From: Dulcicalothrix desertica PCC 7102
GTDB taxonomy: Bacteria > Cyanobacteriota > Cyanobacteriia > Cyanobacteriales > Nostocaceae
Assembly: GCF_003991905.1 (NCBI RefSeq)
Contig: NZ_RSCL01000018.1
Location: 62,001-126,000 of the forward strand
DNA: 64,000 nt
Direction: 5' to 3'
Below the pieces are notes generated by a model. That model did not search any database, was not told the DNA's origin, and saw only the letters and a program-made list of their open reading frames with translations. The position numbers and the translations under genes are program-made. Positions 45,990 to 56,066 of this stretch are shown here, piece by piece. Every line of letters starts with the position of its first letter. Positions within the stretch are counted from its first letter, which is position 1.

Positions 45990-46757
45990 CTACATTCGGA
46001 TGGGAACTTTATTGTCGTTGAGATAATTTTTGATTTGGCTTACAGTTAGTTGTCCGTAATGTAAAAGTGATGCTAGTAAGGCAGCTTCGGCTTTACCCTC
46101 GGTTAGTGCTTGGTGGATGTGTTCGCAAGTTCCGGCGCCACCAGAGGCAACAACAGGAATTTGGACTCTAGTCGCGATAGCACGGGTAAGCTCTAAGTCG
46201 TAACCTGCTTGGGTGCCATCAGCGTCCATACTTGTAATTAATAATTCCCCGGCGCCACGTTTTTCAAGTTCTTGTGCCCAAGTGAGAGCATCAATACCTG
46301 TATTTTCTCTGCCACCCCTCACATAAACATCCCAACCTGGGTTTTCTGAGCTTTGCCTCCTTCGGGCATCGATTGCAACTACTATGCACTGATTACCGAA
46401 ACGGTCACTAGCACGATTGATAAAATCAGGGTCGCGTACTGCCGCAGAATTAATACTAACCTTATCCGCCCCCGCTCGTAACAAATTTTTAACATTTTCT
46501 AAGGATTGAATACCACCACCTACAGTTAGAGGAATAAATACCTGCTCTGCGGTTCGGTAAACAACATCAATAATTGTGCCTCTATCTTCATGAGTCGCTG
46601 TAATATCAAGAAACACTAACTCATCGGCGCCTGCCTCGTTGTAGACCTTCGCTAGTTCCACGGGGTCACCCGCATCTTTGAGGTTGACAAAGTTAACTCC
46701 TTTCACAACTCGTCCCGCTTTGACATCCAGACACGGTAGAATCCTTTTAGCTAGCAT
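45990..46757 (-). CDS. hisF: Imidazole glycerol phosphate synthase cyclase subunit HisF
   Basis: 255 aa, full length. The (beta/alpha)8 barrel has catalytic Asp11 ([10 protein letters not shown]) and Asp130 (VVAIDARR), and phosphate-binding loops VGGGIQS and ASGGAG. With HisH it converts PRFAR and ammonia into IGP and AICAR in histidine synthesis. hisH is not adjacent, as is usual in cyanobacteria where his genes are scattered. It is divergent from ruvB with 135 bp between them. Confidence 0.97.
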   Translation of the reverse strand: MLAKRILPCLDVKAGRVVKGVNFVNLKDAGDPVELAKVYNEAGADELVFLDITATHEDRGTIIDVVYRTAEQVFIPLTVGGGIQSLENVKNLLRAGADKVSINSAAVRDPDFINRASDRFGNQCIVVAIDARRRQSSENPGWDVYVRGGRENTGIDALTWAQELEKRGAGELLITSMDADGTQAGYDLELTRAIATRVQIPVVASGGAGTCEHIHQALTEGKAEAALLASLLHYGQLTVSQIKNYLNDNKVPIRM

Positions 46758-46892
46758 GAGAATTTTTTACACTCCGAACGTATTTGCCCGACTTAAAATT
46801 GTAAATAAATTTTAAAGTGACGAGCTACCACAAAAAAAAATTATTTTAAATTCTCATTCCCAACCATCAAGTTACTGACCACCAACCGTACT

Positions 46893-48047
46893 ATGGCTAT
46901 CATCTCCTCAAGACAACAGTCACAGAACCCTGACGAGCCACAACCAAAACGCCAAAAACGTCCAAGGGAGTCCAAAAAAGCATCAGAGCAAACACCATCG
47001 TTGGCGCCATCCGAGGTGTCAACAGAAAATGCTCTATTGCAACCCGAAGCAAAAGTAGACGAACAAGGCAAACAAGAAGATAGTATTCGTCCACATCGCT
47101 TTAGTGACTATATCGGTCAAAAAGATTTAAAAGATGTATTAGAAATAGCAATTAAAGCAGCAAAATCACGTAACGAAGTTCTCGACCATTTATTACTATA
47201 TGGGCCACCTGGACTTGGTAAAACTACGATGGCGATGATACTGGCATCAGAAATGGGCGTTGGCTGTAAAATTACCAGCGCACCTGCTTTAGAGCGTCCC
47301 CGTGATATTGCAGGATTGCTAATTGGCTTAAAACCTGGCGATGTATTATTTATCGATGAAATTCACCGTTTATCGCGAATGGCTGAAGAAATTTTATACC
47401 CAGCGATGGAAGATTATCGCCTTGATATCACTGTTGGTAAAGGTACAACCGCTAAAACTCGCAGTATACCCCTAGTAAAATTTACTTTAGTCGGCGCCAC
47501 AACAAGAGTCGGAGCATTAACCTCACCACTTCGCGATAGATTTGGTTTAGTGCAAAAACTGCGCTTCTATGAACCAGAAGAACTTAGCAAAATAGTTATC
47601 CGTAGCGCTCAACTACTTAACACTCCCATAAACTCTGAAGGCGCACAAGAAGTCGCTCGTCGTGCGCGTGGAACACCACGTATAGCCAATAGATTACTAA
47701 GACGTGTACGTGATTATGCGGAAGTAAAAGAATGTGGTGAAATAACAAAAGTTGTCGCAGCCGAAGCACTCGAACTATTTCAAGTAGACCCATGTGGCTT
47801 AGACTGGACAGACCGTAAAATGTTGAGTGTAATAATTGAACAATTTAACGGAGGCCCAGTTGGAATAGAAACAATAGCAGCTGCAACAGGCGAAGATACA
47901 CAAACAATAGAAGAAGTATACGAACCATACCTCATGCAAATAGGTTACTTAAGCCGAACACCACGCGGCAGAACAGCCACACAAGCAGCATACAAACACA
48001 TGGGCTTTAAACAAGGTTCATCCTCAGAACAGCTATCCCTTCTGTAG
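46893..48047 (+). CDS. ruvB: Holliday junction DNA helicase RuvB
   Basis: 384 aa. Walker [10 protein letters not shown], Walker [11 protein letters not shown], sensor 1 [10 protein letters not shown] and the Arg finger SPLRDRFG identify the AAA+ motor that drives branch migration with RuvA; the C-terminal winged helix is present ([11 protein letters not shown]). Compared with the ~330-350 aa of many RuvB proteins it has ~65 extra N-terminal residues rich in Gln, Pro, Lys and Glu, a disordered extension also seen in other filamentous cyanobacteria. Its stop codon lies inside a long nested hairpin. Confidence 0.97.
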   Translation: MAIISSRQQSQNPDEPQPKRQKRPRESKKASEQTPSLAPSEVSTENALLQPEAKVDEQGKQEDSIRPHRFSDYIGQKDLKDVLEIAIKAAKSRNEVLDHLLLYGPPGLGKTTMAMILASEMGVGCKITSAPALERPRDIAGLLIGLKPGDVLFIDEIHRLSRMAEEILYPAMEDYRLDITVGKGTTAKTRSIPLVKFTLVGATTRVGALTSPLRDRFGLVQKLRFYEPEELSKIVIRSAQLLNTPINSEGAQEVARRARGTPRIANRLLRRVRDYAEVKECGEITKVVAAEALELFQVDPCGLDWTDRKMLSVIIEQFNGGPVGIETIAAATGEDTQTIEEVYEPYLMQIGYLSRTPRGRTATQAAYKHMGFKQGSSSEQLSLL

Positions 48048-48124
48048 GTTGGGTGGAGGAACGGAACCCAACACCTATTACAAGCTCGGATGTTGGGTTA
48101 CGCAAAGCCTCCACCCAACCTACA
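48043..48124. repeat. Nested inverted repeat overlapping the ruvB stop codon
   Basis: Outer arms TGTAGGTTGGGTGGAGG (48043-48059) and CCTCCACCCAACCTACA (48108-48124) are perfect over 17 bp; inner arms AACCCAACA (48065-48073) and TGTTGGGTT (48091-48099) over 9 bp. The left arm contains the TAG of ruvB. It is followed by a CGCGTCTCTAC fragment of the other palindrome family. It may act as a transcript end but has no T-run. Confidence 0.85.
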
Positions 48125-48173
48125 ATCGCGTCTCTACTGCATAATAATTAAAGTTGAAAGATAATTAAAACAA

Positions 48174-48977
48174 ATGGTCAAGTTAATCGCTGTTATCTTA
48201 AGCATATTTTTATTATTCGGATGGAGTACACCTGCTATAGCGCAATCCCAAGCAAACCTAACCCCCGAACAAATACAACTGCGCGATGAACTCGGAAACA
48301 AAGCTTTTGCCGCAACAGACAAAGGAGACTTCGCGACCGCAGAAAACTACTGGACGCAGATGCTCGAACAAGACCCCACAAATGCAGCAGTTTGGAGTAA
48401 TCGCGGAAACTCGCGCGTCAGTCAAAATAAATTACAAGAAGCTCTTGTAGATTATAATAATGCAGTTAAACTGGCGCCGAACGTAACAGACCCATATTTA
48501 AATCGTGGTACAGCATTAGAAGGCTTAGGACGTTGGGAAGAAGCCATCGCTGACTATAATCATTTACTAGAAATCGATCCCAACGATGCAATGGGATACA
48601 ACAACCGAGGTAATGCTGAAGCAGGTTTAGGAAAATGGCAAGAAGCTATCGCTGACTACAAAAAATCAGCAGATATTGCACCTAACTTCGCTTTCGCCCG
48701 TGCCAACTATGCTCTAGCATTATACGAATCAGGCCAAAAAGACGAAGCAATCCACCAAATGAAAAATATTCTTCGTAAATATCCCAAATTCGCCGACGTG
48801 CGTGCTTCAATTACAGCAGCACTATGGGAAAAAGGTCAACAAGGAGAAGCAGAAAGTAACTGGGTTGCCGCAGTCGGTCTTGATCCCCGTTACAGAGATA
48901 TAAACTGGGTTAAAAACGTCCGTCGTTGGTCTCCCAGCATGGTCAGCGCATTAGAAAAATTTCTAAAATTACAATAG
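48174..48977 (+). CDS. Secreted TPR-repeat protein
   Basis: 267 aa. A signal peptide (residues 1-24, ending PAIAQSQA) is followed by five or so tetratricopeptide repeats (NAAVWSNRGNSRVSQNKLQE, DPYLNRGTALEGLGRWEEAI, DAMGYNNRGNAEAGLGKWQE). Repeats of this kind make protein-binding solenoids, here in the periplasm or thylakoid lumen. Partner unknown. It follows ruvB on the same strand but a long hairpin separates them. Confidence 0.85.
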   Translation: MVKLIAVILSIFLLFGWSTPAIAQSQANLTPEQIQLRDELGNKAFAATDKGDFATAENYWTQMLEQDPTNAAVWSNRGNSRVSQNKLQEALVDYNNAVKLAPNVTDPYLNRGTALEGLGRWEEAIADYNHLLEIDPNDAMGYNNRGNAEAGLGKWQEAIADYKKSADIAPNFAFARANYALALYESGQKDEAIHQMKNILRKYPKFADVRASITAALWEKGQQGEAESNWVAAVGLDPRYRDINWVKNVRRWSPSMVSALEKFLKLQ

Positions 48978-49328
48978 TACATATTTACCAGCAAGCAAAA
49001 ATCTTGTGAGAATCTTGTGGGGTGGGCATCCTTGCCCGCCCTTTATATTGCTCAGTGTTTATCCCGTAAATTTTTGACCATAATTTAAGATTATTATCTC
49101 TAGCATTGCATAAATTTCTTAATGCTACTCCTATTAATAAGAACGTAGACAATTATCTTAGCTAGGAAAATAGTGTTTATGCTTAATTTGGAATAAAAGA
49201 GCAAATAGGAAGCGGTAATAACTTAACACTGCTTATTGTTTAGCTTTCTTTTAAGATTCCCGAATTTTTTAAGAAGTCGGGAATCTACTTACCCCCAAAA
49301 TGACAGTTTATACATTGCAGTTAATAGG
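48978..49328. other. Convergent intergenic region with repeat and hairpin
   Basis: No gene is seen. At 49013-49042 there is a copy of the CTTGTGG/GGGCATCCTTGCCC family. At 49254-49286 a hairpin with 10-bp arms (AGATTCCCGA / TCGGGAATCT) lies between the convergent TPR and CHAD genes and may serve as a terminator for either. Confidence 0.6.
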
Positions 49329-50345
49329 TTAATTATCTTCCAGCTGCTTTAATATTGGGTTTAAGATGGCTAGGTGAAGTTGGTTTCGTGTGTCTAACTG
49401 CGTATACCGTCTTTGGATAGGCGCCCATTGCTGCCATAATTGATGACGTTTGTCAACTAGCAAACTTGTGAAAGTTGGGAGTTTTTCTGTAAAGTTTTCA
49501 CCGAACACATCGACTAACCAGTCTTCTAAGACATCACTATCATGAATTTCTCCTAATATATCTTGGATATTTTTAACTTCGATAAGATGCTCTGCGTAGG
49601 TTTCACCGTAAAATTCGGTGAATAATTCCATTTGATAACGTAGACGTTTAGCTTGTTTGCGTAGACTATGCAAAACCTCGTGGTTAGAATTCAAACTTTG
49701 CTCTACGTCTGTACTCGTCATTCCCTTCGGATAACTTCTCAATAAAGAGGTTGACGTGGAAACACCATTATTACTTCCTAATGGTGTTCCAAATTGCCAA
49801 CCTGGATGTAAAAAGAAGTAACTTACCTCTGGTAGAAGCAAGTCGGGTAACACTAAATCTATTGATAGCGGCGCCGATTCTTGGTATCTTGGTTCTTCGA
49901 GCCAATGGTCAAGTGAAGTTTTGAGCGATTTGTAGCGTCCATCTTTAAGTGTTGCTTTTACATCAGTCAATGCTTGCTCACGTTGCTTGTCGATAGCATT
50001 GAATGCTTTTTCTAAATGCTTGAGTTCTTCAGGTGGTAAATGAGGCTGGAAATTCTTGACTACAGATTCTTTTAGTACATCTAAGTCTCTTAGATTACCC
50101 AGGCGGCGTGCTATTTTACCAATGTTACGGTCTGTAACAGCTTTTGGTAAATTCACGACGAATCCAAACCGACTAACTACAGTGCGTAGGCGCCGCATTC
50201 CTACCCGCATTTGATGCAACGCTTCTGGGTCTTCATCCTTTTTGACTGTTTTTTCCCACTTTAAGGTTTTTTTGAAGTGCTTTTGAATTGCCTGGTAAGC
50301 ATAGTCTCCAAGGGTTTTGACAACAGTTTGAGTTGCTAGTGTCAT
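49329..50345 (-). CDS. CHAD domain protein
   Basis: 338 aa, all helical with many His, Arg and Lys residues. The two CHAD signatures are seen: HQMRVGMRRLRTVVSRFG (~residue 44) and LRKQAKRLRYQMELFTEFYG (~residue 232). CHAD domains bind inorganic polyphosphate through these basic surfaces. No CYTH triphosphatase domain is attached. An insert of ~40 residues (~175-220) separates the two halves. It is divergent from a DUF3616 gene, with which a phosphate-linked role could be shared, though this is only context. Confidence 0.9.
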   Translation of the reverse strand: MTLATQTVVKTLGDYAYQAIQKHFKKTLKWEKTVKKDEDPEALHQMRVGMRRLRTVVSRFGFVVNLPKAVTDRNIGKIARRLGNLRDLDVLKESVVKNFQPHLPPEELKHLEKAFNAIDKQREQALTDVKATLKDGRYKSLKTSLDHWLEEPRYQESAPLSIDLVLPDLLLPEVSYFFLHPGWQFGTPLGSNNGVSTSTSLLRSYPKGMTSTDVEQSLNSNHEVLHSLRKQAKRLRYQMELFTEFYGETYAEHLIEVKNIQDILGEIHDSDVLEDWLVDVFGENFTEKLPTFTSLLVDKRHQLWQQWAPIQRRYTQLDTRNQLHLAILNPILKQLEDN

Positions 50346-50649
50346 AAAATCACGCCTGATTAGGTTTTCGTAGAAGTTCTAAAATGAAATAAGCCCAAAT
50401 AAAACCTTCTATTCTCTTTGGATAAGTTATTTGTGCTTATTAATACAAATAATTTATTCCATAACAAATAATACTATTTAATTTACAGAATATTTTAAAT
50501 CTACCTTAAGTCGTATATTTACTTTACTATATTTATTAGTGGTACAAATTTGTTTAAATATAATTTATGTCTCTTAATATTCATTGTTTATAAAATAAAG
50601 TAAAATAAATTACACGCTTTTTATTCTTATAATTTTAAATTCATGCGCG
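50346..50649. other. AT-rich divergent intergenic region (CHAD / DUF3616)
   Basis: No gene, hairpin or repeat stands out in these ~300 bases. It must hold the promoters of both divergent genes. The ATG at 50643 just before the DUF3616 start is out of frame and stops after four codons. Confidence 0.4.
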
Positions 50650-51711
50650 ATGCTTAAGAACCAATCAATCCAGACAATTCTACTGAGCTTTAACGAGAGT
50701 TTTAAAGAACACCGAGAAGACACTTCGGCAGTTTTACTACAAGCCGGAAAACATTTGTGGCTAGGTTCTGATGAAACATCTACTATTGAGCGTTTAAGCA
50801 AAATTGATACCAGTAATTTTGGTGAACACAAGCAGTATCAAGTTACAGATTTTATCGATTTACCAGCAGCATCTGATAAAGAAATTGACATCGAAGGGCT
50901 AGCATATAGTGATTATTATCTGTGGTTCGTTGGTTCTCATAGCTACAAGCGCAAAAAACCAAAACCCGACAAATCTGATATTAAAAATGTAGACAGATTA
51001 GCAACTATCGAAACAGAACCAAACCGTTACATCCTTGGACGTATACCTCTCGTAAATGGAGAGTTATTTGCTTCATGCTCACATCCTGAAGATTCAACTC
51101 AACAATTAAGTGCAGCTAAATTAGAATTAACACCAACAGGCAATGTGTTAATTGATGCTTTAACTCAAGACTCTCATCTCGGCGCCTTTATCAAAGCACA
51201 AATTCCGGGCAAAGACAACGGTTTTGATATTGAAGGTATCGAAGTTGAACGTAATCGAGTTTTTCTTGGTTTGCGTGGGCCAGTTTTACGCGGTTGGGCA
51301 GTCATGTTAGAACTAGAATTAGAAGTATTGAGTACAGAAGTATTCAAATTAGTACAAGTAGGAGATAGTTTCTATAAGAAGCATTTTTTATATTTAAACG
51401 GTTTAGGAATTCGTGATATATGTCGTGATGGCAGCGATTTATTAATTTTAGCTGGGCCGACAATGGATTTAGATGGGCCAGTACAAGTTTATAGATTGTG
51501 CGATGGTTTTAATTTACAACAAAATGTTTTACACCGTCCTGAAGTTGTACTTGATATTCCTTATGGAAAGCGAGATGACCATGCGGAAGGAATGACATTA
51601 TTTCAACAAGTACTAGGAAAGCCTTCATTATTAGTCGTATATGACTCACCATCGAAAACGAAGAGAGTTGTTGGAGATGCAGGTATGTTAGCAGATGTGT
51701 TTGAATTATGA
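50650..51711 (+). CDS. DUF3616 domain protein
   Basis: 353 aa, beta-rich. It resembles DUF3616 proteins, with blocks HLWLGSDETSTIERLSKID, EIDIEGLAYSDYYLWFVGSH, NGFDIEGIEVERNRVFLGLR and HAEGMTLFQ that recall the blades of a propeller with the DIEG motif of esterase-like phytase-type folds. No signal peptide is present, so it is cytoplasmic. No activity is assigned. Confidence 0.75.
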   Translation: MLKNQSIQTILLSFNESFKEHREDTSAVLLQAGKHLWLGSDETSTIERLSKIDTSNFGEHKQYQVTDFIDLPAASDKEIDIEGLAYSDYYLWFVGSHSYKRKKPKPDKSDIKNVDRLATIETEPNRYILGRIPLVNGELFASCSHPEDSTQQLSAAKLELTPTGNVLIDALTQDSHLGAFIKAQIPGKDNGFDIEGIEVERNRVFLGLRGPVLRGWAVMLELELEVLSTEVFKLVQVGDSFYKKHFLYLNGLGIRDICRDGSDLLILAGPTMDLDGPVQVYRLCDGFNLQQNVLHRPEVVLDIPYGKRDDHAEGMTLFQQVLGKPSLLVVYDSPSKTKRVVGDAGMLADVFEL

Positions 51712-51753
51712 GGGGCGGGTTTAGGATATTTTTAATTATAACTAGGATATCGG

Positions 51754-52371
51754 TTAACCCGCCCGTACAGGAGTTATAATTAAGTCTTTAATAGCTTTTA
51801 GTAGATTTATGGGTTCGATTGGTTTGGCGATATGTCCTTGGAATCCTGCTAAAGAAGCTTGCTGTTTATTATAATCTCCTGCGTATGCTGTTAAAGCTAT
51901 TGCTGGTATTTGTCCTCCTTGTTGCGGCGCCAATGTTCTGACTTGTTGTAGTAACATATAACCATTCATTTCTGGCATTCCAATATCACTAATTAGTATA
52001 TTTGGCAACCACTGCGTTAATGTTGCTAATGCTTGTTTTGCTCCATCTGCTGCAATGACTTCGGCACCTGCTTGTTCTACTATAAATTTTACTAGTTCTC
52101 GTGAATCGGTTTCATCATCGACTACTAAAATTTTAATACCGTTTAAATTGAGCGATGACTCGGATGTTTTTGATACTACTTCTTCAGTTGACTCTGTTTT
52201 TACTAACGGTAATTTAATCGCAAAAGTTGCACCCATTCCTTCACCTGGACTATCTGCACAAACCGTACCACCGTGTAATTCCACAAGGTGACGCACAATA
52301 GCAAGTCCTAATCCTAATCCCCCAAACATGCGTGTTGTTGAACTATCTGCTTGCCGAAAGTAGTGTTGTTT
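51754..52371 (-). pseudogene. Out-of-frame 3' part of hybrid kinase: end of a HATPase domain plus receiver
   Basis: The frame is open from 52371 and reads [20 protein letters not shown], the F/G2-box end of a HATPase_c domain, followed by a receiver domain ([20 protein letters not shown], Asp in [13 protein letters not shown], Lys in HIAKPIEPI). No HisKA or N-box precedes it in this frame; the upstream kinase ORF runs into it one frame off and stops at 52314. An ATG at 52329 could start a 191-aa product, but it would begin inside the ATPase fold. It is best read as the detached tail of the kinase at 52314-54236. Confidence 0.8.
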
Positions 52372-54236
52372 TCAATATTTAATTCAGTACTCAGCACTTT
52401 ATACTCAGTACTTTCTACTCTTTGAGGTATCCAACTTGATGCTTCTTCTATGTATGCTGTTGCTTTTGTTGCAGTGGAACTAAACGCGCGTTTGGTACCT
52501 ATATGTTCTGGTGCCAAATGTTTACATCCGAGTGGAATTGATATAGTAAAACTTGTGCCTTGGTCAACAACGCTAGTTACATTAATTGTTCCACCATGTA
52601 AAAGTACTAACTCATTAACTAATGATAGACCAATTCCTGAACCTTCAAACGAACGACCTCTGGCGGCACTGACTCGATGAAACCGTTCAAATATATGTGT
52701 TAACTCCGATTTTTGTATACCTGTTCCTGTATCTCGTACTTCTAACTCAATGTGGTCATTTAATTGACGTAATACAACAGCTATTTCTCCTTCAAAAGTG
52801 AATTTAAAGGCATTGGAAAGCAGGTTAAGGACAATTTTTTCCCACATTTCCCGGTCTACATACACGGGTTCTGTTAATTTTTGACAATCTATAATTAAAC
52901 GCATACCAACCCGTTCAACCGTAGACCGAAACATGCTTGCTAAATCTGCGGTGAAGGTTGCCAGGTCGGTTGGTTCGTATACTACCTGAATACGTCCTGC
53001 TTCTATACGAGAAAAATCAAGTAAAGTGTTTACTAATTTCAACAAGCGTAAACTATTACGCTGCACCACTTCAATTCGTTCTTGTTGTCGTGGTGGTAAA
53101 GGTACATCAGTATCTGTTAATGCATCTTCCACAGGACTCAACATTAAAGTGAGTGGAGTTCTAAATTCATGACTAACGTTGCTAAAGAAAACGGTTTTAG
53201 CACGGTCAATTTCTGCTAACGCTTCTGCACGCTTACGTTCTTCTTCATATGCTTGTGCGCTAGCAATACTGGCAGCAATAGTATTTGAAACAAGCTCGAA
53301 AAATCTTTTATAATTACTATCTAAGAGTCTAAATGGATTTAAGCCAGCAATTAATATTCCGGCTTTACCTGTTTTTCCAGATGGTAATATTGGTACAACA
53401 ACGGCTTGTGATGGTTCTTTATTCCAGGCGCCGTGCGGTAAATTATTATAATGTGCTTCTAAATTAGAGATTAAACTGATTTGCTGCGATTCGATTACTT
53501 CAGCAAACGACCATATAGAGTTTTCATCGATATCTATTGTCTGTAAAGCTATTGGATGTGCATTAATATTACTAGTAGTTCCAGCTAAAATCAGGCGCCT
53601 GGTATCTGCGTCAATAAGATAAATTAGCGCGAAGGGAATATCATAAGGATTGCTATCTAAAGATTTTATACTCAGCGTACAGGCTGTATCGAACGTGCGC
53701 GCATTTGCTGTACTAGCCGCTAACGAACGCAATAATGCTAACTGACGCTCACCAATCATGCTCTGCGTATTGTCTGTGTTAGCACAAAAAATACCACCCG
53801 TGCCACCTTGGTCATTAGGAACAGGACTATAAGAAAATGTATAATAAGTTTCCTCTGGATAACCGTTGCGCTCCATAATCAGCAGCAACGATTCATCATA
53901 AGTCCCCTCATTATTAAGCATCGCTGATGCTGCTCTTGGAGCAATTTGTTCCCAAATTTCGCGCCACACATGCGAGGCAGGTTGTCCGAGTGCTTCTAGG
54001 TGTTTTCCACCTACAATGCTTTTGTAGGCATCATTATAAAGATTGATAAGTTCATCACCCCACCAAATAAACATTGGTTGACGCGAAGTCAACACTATCC
54101 GTACCGAGGTTTTAAGACTTTGCGGCCAACTCTCAACGGCGCCTAACGGTGTTTGTGACCAATCATACGCGCGCATGAGTTGACACATCTCACCATTGCC
54201 AGCAAATAAGCTTTCAGAATCACTCGGTGCGGACAT
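52314..54236 (-). CDS. PAS-GAF histidine kinase, C-terminally frameshifted
   Basis: 640 aa. N-terminal PAS-like domain (~20-170: [19 protein letters not shown]), GAF domain (~185-335), HisKA ([20 protein letters not shown], ~residue 357) and complete HATPase_c ([34 protein letters not shown]). After the linker [20 protein letters not shown] the frame ends in 17 unrelated residues. Relatives with this N-terminus continue into a receiver and a second kinase module. Here one extra T at the TTT near 52357-52359 would join it in frame to the downstream [10 protein letters not shown] segment. The kinase core is intact and may still work. Confidence 0.85.
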   Translation of the reverse strand: MSAPSDSESLFAGNGEMCQLMRAYDWSQTPLGAVESWPQSLKTSVRIVLTSRQPMFIWWGDELINLYNDAYKSIVGGKHLEALGQPASHVWREIWEQIAPRAASAMLNNEGTYDESLLLIMERNGYPEETYYTFSYSPVPNDQGGTGGIFCANTDNTQSMIGERQLALLRSLAASTANARTFDTACTLSIKSLDSNPYDIPFALIYLIDADTRRLILAGTTSNINAHPIALQTIDIDENSIWSFAEVIESQQISLISNLEAHYNNLPHGAWNKEPSQAVVVPILPSGKTGKAGILIAGLNPFRLLDSNYKRFFELVSNTIAASIASAQAYEEERKRAEALAEIDRAKTVFFSNVSHEFRTPLTLMLSPVEDALTDTDVPLPPRQQERIEVVQRNSLRLLKLVNTLLDFSRIEAGRIQVVYEPTDLATFTADLASMFRSTVERVGMRLIIDCQKLTEPVYVDREMWEKIVLNLLSNAFKFTFEGEIAVVLRQLNDHIELEVRDTGTGIQKSELTHIFERFHRVSAARGRSFEGSGIGLSLVNELVLLHGGTINVTSVVDQGTSFTISIPLGCKHLAPEHIGTKRAFSSTATKATAYIEEASSWIPQRVESTEYKVLSTELNIENNTTFGKQIVQQHACLGD

Positions 54237-54499
54237 TTCAACTCTTTACTGATAAAGTCAATTATATGTATAACATAAAATTATATAATTCAAATCCTTC
54301 CAACCCACATCTATCGTTGGATATGTGACACTTCCAAATCAAAAAGTCTCCACTCACTTCTTGTGGAATGGGCTTCTTGTGGAATGGTCTTTTTGTGGAA
54401 TGGGCGTCCTCGCCCGTTCCAATATAAAGTACTTGATATAGAGGCGGGCAAGCAGCCTTGATACAAGGGCAAGGATGCCCACCCCACAAGATAGTTAAT
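54237..54499. repeat. Cluster of CTTGTGGAATGGGC-type repeat fragments
   Basis: Between 54357 and 54492 there are three partial tandem copies (TTGTGGAATGGGCTTC, TTGTGGAATGGTCTTT, TTGTGGAATGGGCGTCC) and, further on, an inverted copy (GGGCAAGGATGCCCACCCCA). The 98-codon ORF across this stretch is made of repeat sequence and is not a gene. Confidence 0.7.
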
Positions 54500-55084
54500 T
54501 TAATTTTTAAAAATTTCTTGCAAATTGTTAATAGCTTTCTCCGCAACTTCTGTAACATAAGTACAGTTATCTTCTAAAGCTTGTTTCCAAACTGATTGTA
54601 ATCCAGAACGATTCAGTACAAAAAGAGAGTCTGCTGCAAAAATACGTACATATACATCTTCGTCTTCCAGCAATAAAAAAGTTAATGTATCTAATGATTT
54701 ACTATTATTGTAGTTTTGAAGCTGTTTTGCAACAATTTGTCTAGGTCCACGTGATTTCTTTTCTCGATATACTTCATTTAATAAACATCTTAAAACTTCA
54801 TCACTTTTATAGTTTCCTAAAGCAGATAACGCTCCTGAGCGCACTTTTTCTTCAGAATCTGTTTCTGCTAATTTAATTAAATATGGTATACTTTTACTAT
54901 CGTTGATATATCCTAAGTTACAAGCTGCTGTACCACGGACTTCTGGGTCTACATCATTAAGGAAAGGTAATATTATATCAAAAGCATTATCTGGTTTAAG
55001 AGTTCCTATTTTGTCCAGAGCTAACTCTTTAATCTCTGTATTGGGGTTTTGTAAATCTGTTAATGCTATTTGTAGCTCATCCAT
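54500..55084 (-). CDS. HEAT-repeat protein
   Basis: 194 aa from the ATG at 55084; a GTG at 55129 is also in frame. It consists of about five HEAT-like helical pairs (IILPFLNDVDPEVRGTAACN, YLIKLAETDSEEKVRSGALS, LLEDEDVYVRIFAADSLF). The family includes phycobilisome lyase-like (CpcE/PBS lyase) proteins, but no lyase partner or phycobiliprotein gene is nearby, so it is just a protein-binding solenoid by sequence. No signal peptide. Confidence 0.8.
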   Translation of the reverse strand: MDELQIALTDLQNPNTEIKELALDKIGTLKPDNAFDIILPFLNDVDPEVRGTAACNLGYINDSKSIPYLIKLAETDSEEKVRSGALSALGNYKSDEVLRCLLNEVYREKKSRGPRQIVAKQLQNYNNSKSLDTLTFLLLEDEDVYVRIFAADSLFVLNRSGLQSVWKQALEDNCTYVTEVAEKAINNLQEIFKN

Positions 55085-55327
55085 ATAAATTTGAACACTT
55101 GGTTTATCAACTTGGTTTTGGGCACCCACGCATTTAAAGCTATGCTTCTACTAGTATTAATTTATTGGCACTAATCCAAATTAATCAAATTATACACTAA
55201 AATGATGCATGATAAAATCAATTATGATTAAATTTTGCAATAATGCAGTTTCCTGTTGTAAGTCTGGGAAAATTTCCTACTAAATCATTTAGACTATATA
55301 CGTGTATGGCTTACAAAAAAGAACAGT

Positions 55328-55564
55328 ATGAGCAGTAACCTTTTACAACGCATTACCTATAATCCTGACATTTGCCACGGCAAACCTTGTATCAGGGGAC
55401 TTCGTTATCCTGTAGAATTAATACTTGAATTACTTAGCGCTGGCATGACAGCTGATGAAATTTTAGCAGATTATGACGATTTAGAGCGGGAAGATATTTT
55501 TGCTGCTCTGCAATTTGCTGTACGCCTTAGCCAAGTTAAAAGTATACATAAAATTGCCTCATGA
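55328..55564 (+). CDS. DUF433 antitoxin-like protein
   Basis: 78 aa. The typical DUF433 sequence is present: RITYNPDICHGKPCIRGLRY and a helix-turn-helix-like part (GMTADEILADYDDLEREDIF). DUF433 proteins are small DNA-binding antitoxins paired with DUF5615 PIN-like toxins. The stop overlaps the start of the next gene by ATGA (55561-55564), as expected for a toxin-antitoxin pair, and the product probably represses its own promoter. Confidence 0.88.
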   Translation: MSSNLLQRITYNPDICHGKPCIRGLRYPVELILELLSAGMTADEILADYDDLEREDIFAALQFAVRLSQVKSIHKIAS

Positions 55565-55914
55565 AATTTCTGGTTGATGCTCAATTGCCTGTTCAACTCG
55601 CTCGATTCCTTGAATCTACAGGTTATGATACAATCCACACAAAAGATTTACCTAATAAAAATGCTACATCAGATATAGAAATCAATGCGGTATCAATACG
55701 GCATGAACGTATAGTAATTACAAAGGATTCTGATTTTTTAAATTCTTTTTTAACAATTAAAGAACCATTTAAATTACTACTTGTGACAACAGGAAATATT
55801 AATAACTTAGAATTACAAGCATTATTTGCAGCTAACTTACAATCCTTAGTGGAATTATTTAACAGTCACTCCTATATTGAAATGAGTAGCGATTCAATTA
55901 TTGTTCACTTGTAA
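55561..55914 (+). CDS. DUF5615 PIN-like toxin
   Basis: 117 aa. The N-terminal MKFLVDAQLPVQLARFLEST carries the first acidic residue of the PIN-like site, and VITKDSDFLNSF a second acidic pair; HTKDLPN is a further family mark. These proteins are predicted RNases of the Mut7-C/PIN group. Coupled to the DUF433 gene upstream, it most likely forms a type II toxin-antitoxin module. The RNA target is unknown. Confidence 0.88.
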   Translation: MKFLVDAQLPVQLARFLESTGYDTIHTKDLPNKNATSDIEINAVSIRHERIVITKDSDFLNSFLTIKEPFKLLLVTTGNINNLELQALFAANLQSLVELFNSHSYIEMSSDSIIVHL

Positions 55915-56066
55915 TTAAAGATTGATGGTTATTGGATGGTGCGTCACTGTACTTTATTTTCGTGCTTAGTAAGCGATTGCTAATGCAGTGACGCACCCTA
56001 CCTTTGATTAATAACCCTAAATCAATCTTCTTCCTTTGTGCCCTTTGTGCATCACTTTTAAAAAAA

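Noticed and set aside
54262-54558. 98-codon minus-strand ORF
   Set aside because: Composed of repeat-family sequence and the antisense-shifted end of the HEAT gene.
54500-55084. Phycobilin lyase (CpcE-type) assignment
   Set aside because: HEAT repeats alone do not define a lyase, and there is no partner subunit or phycobiliprotein gene nearby.
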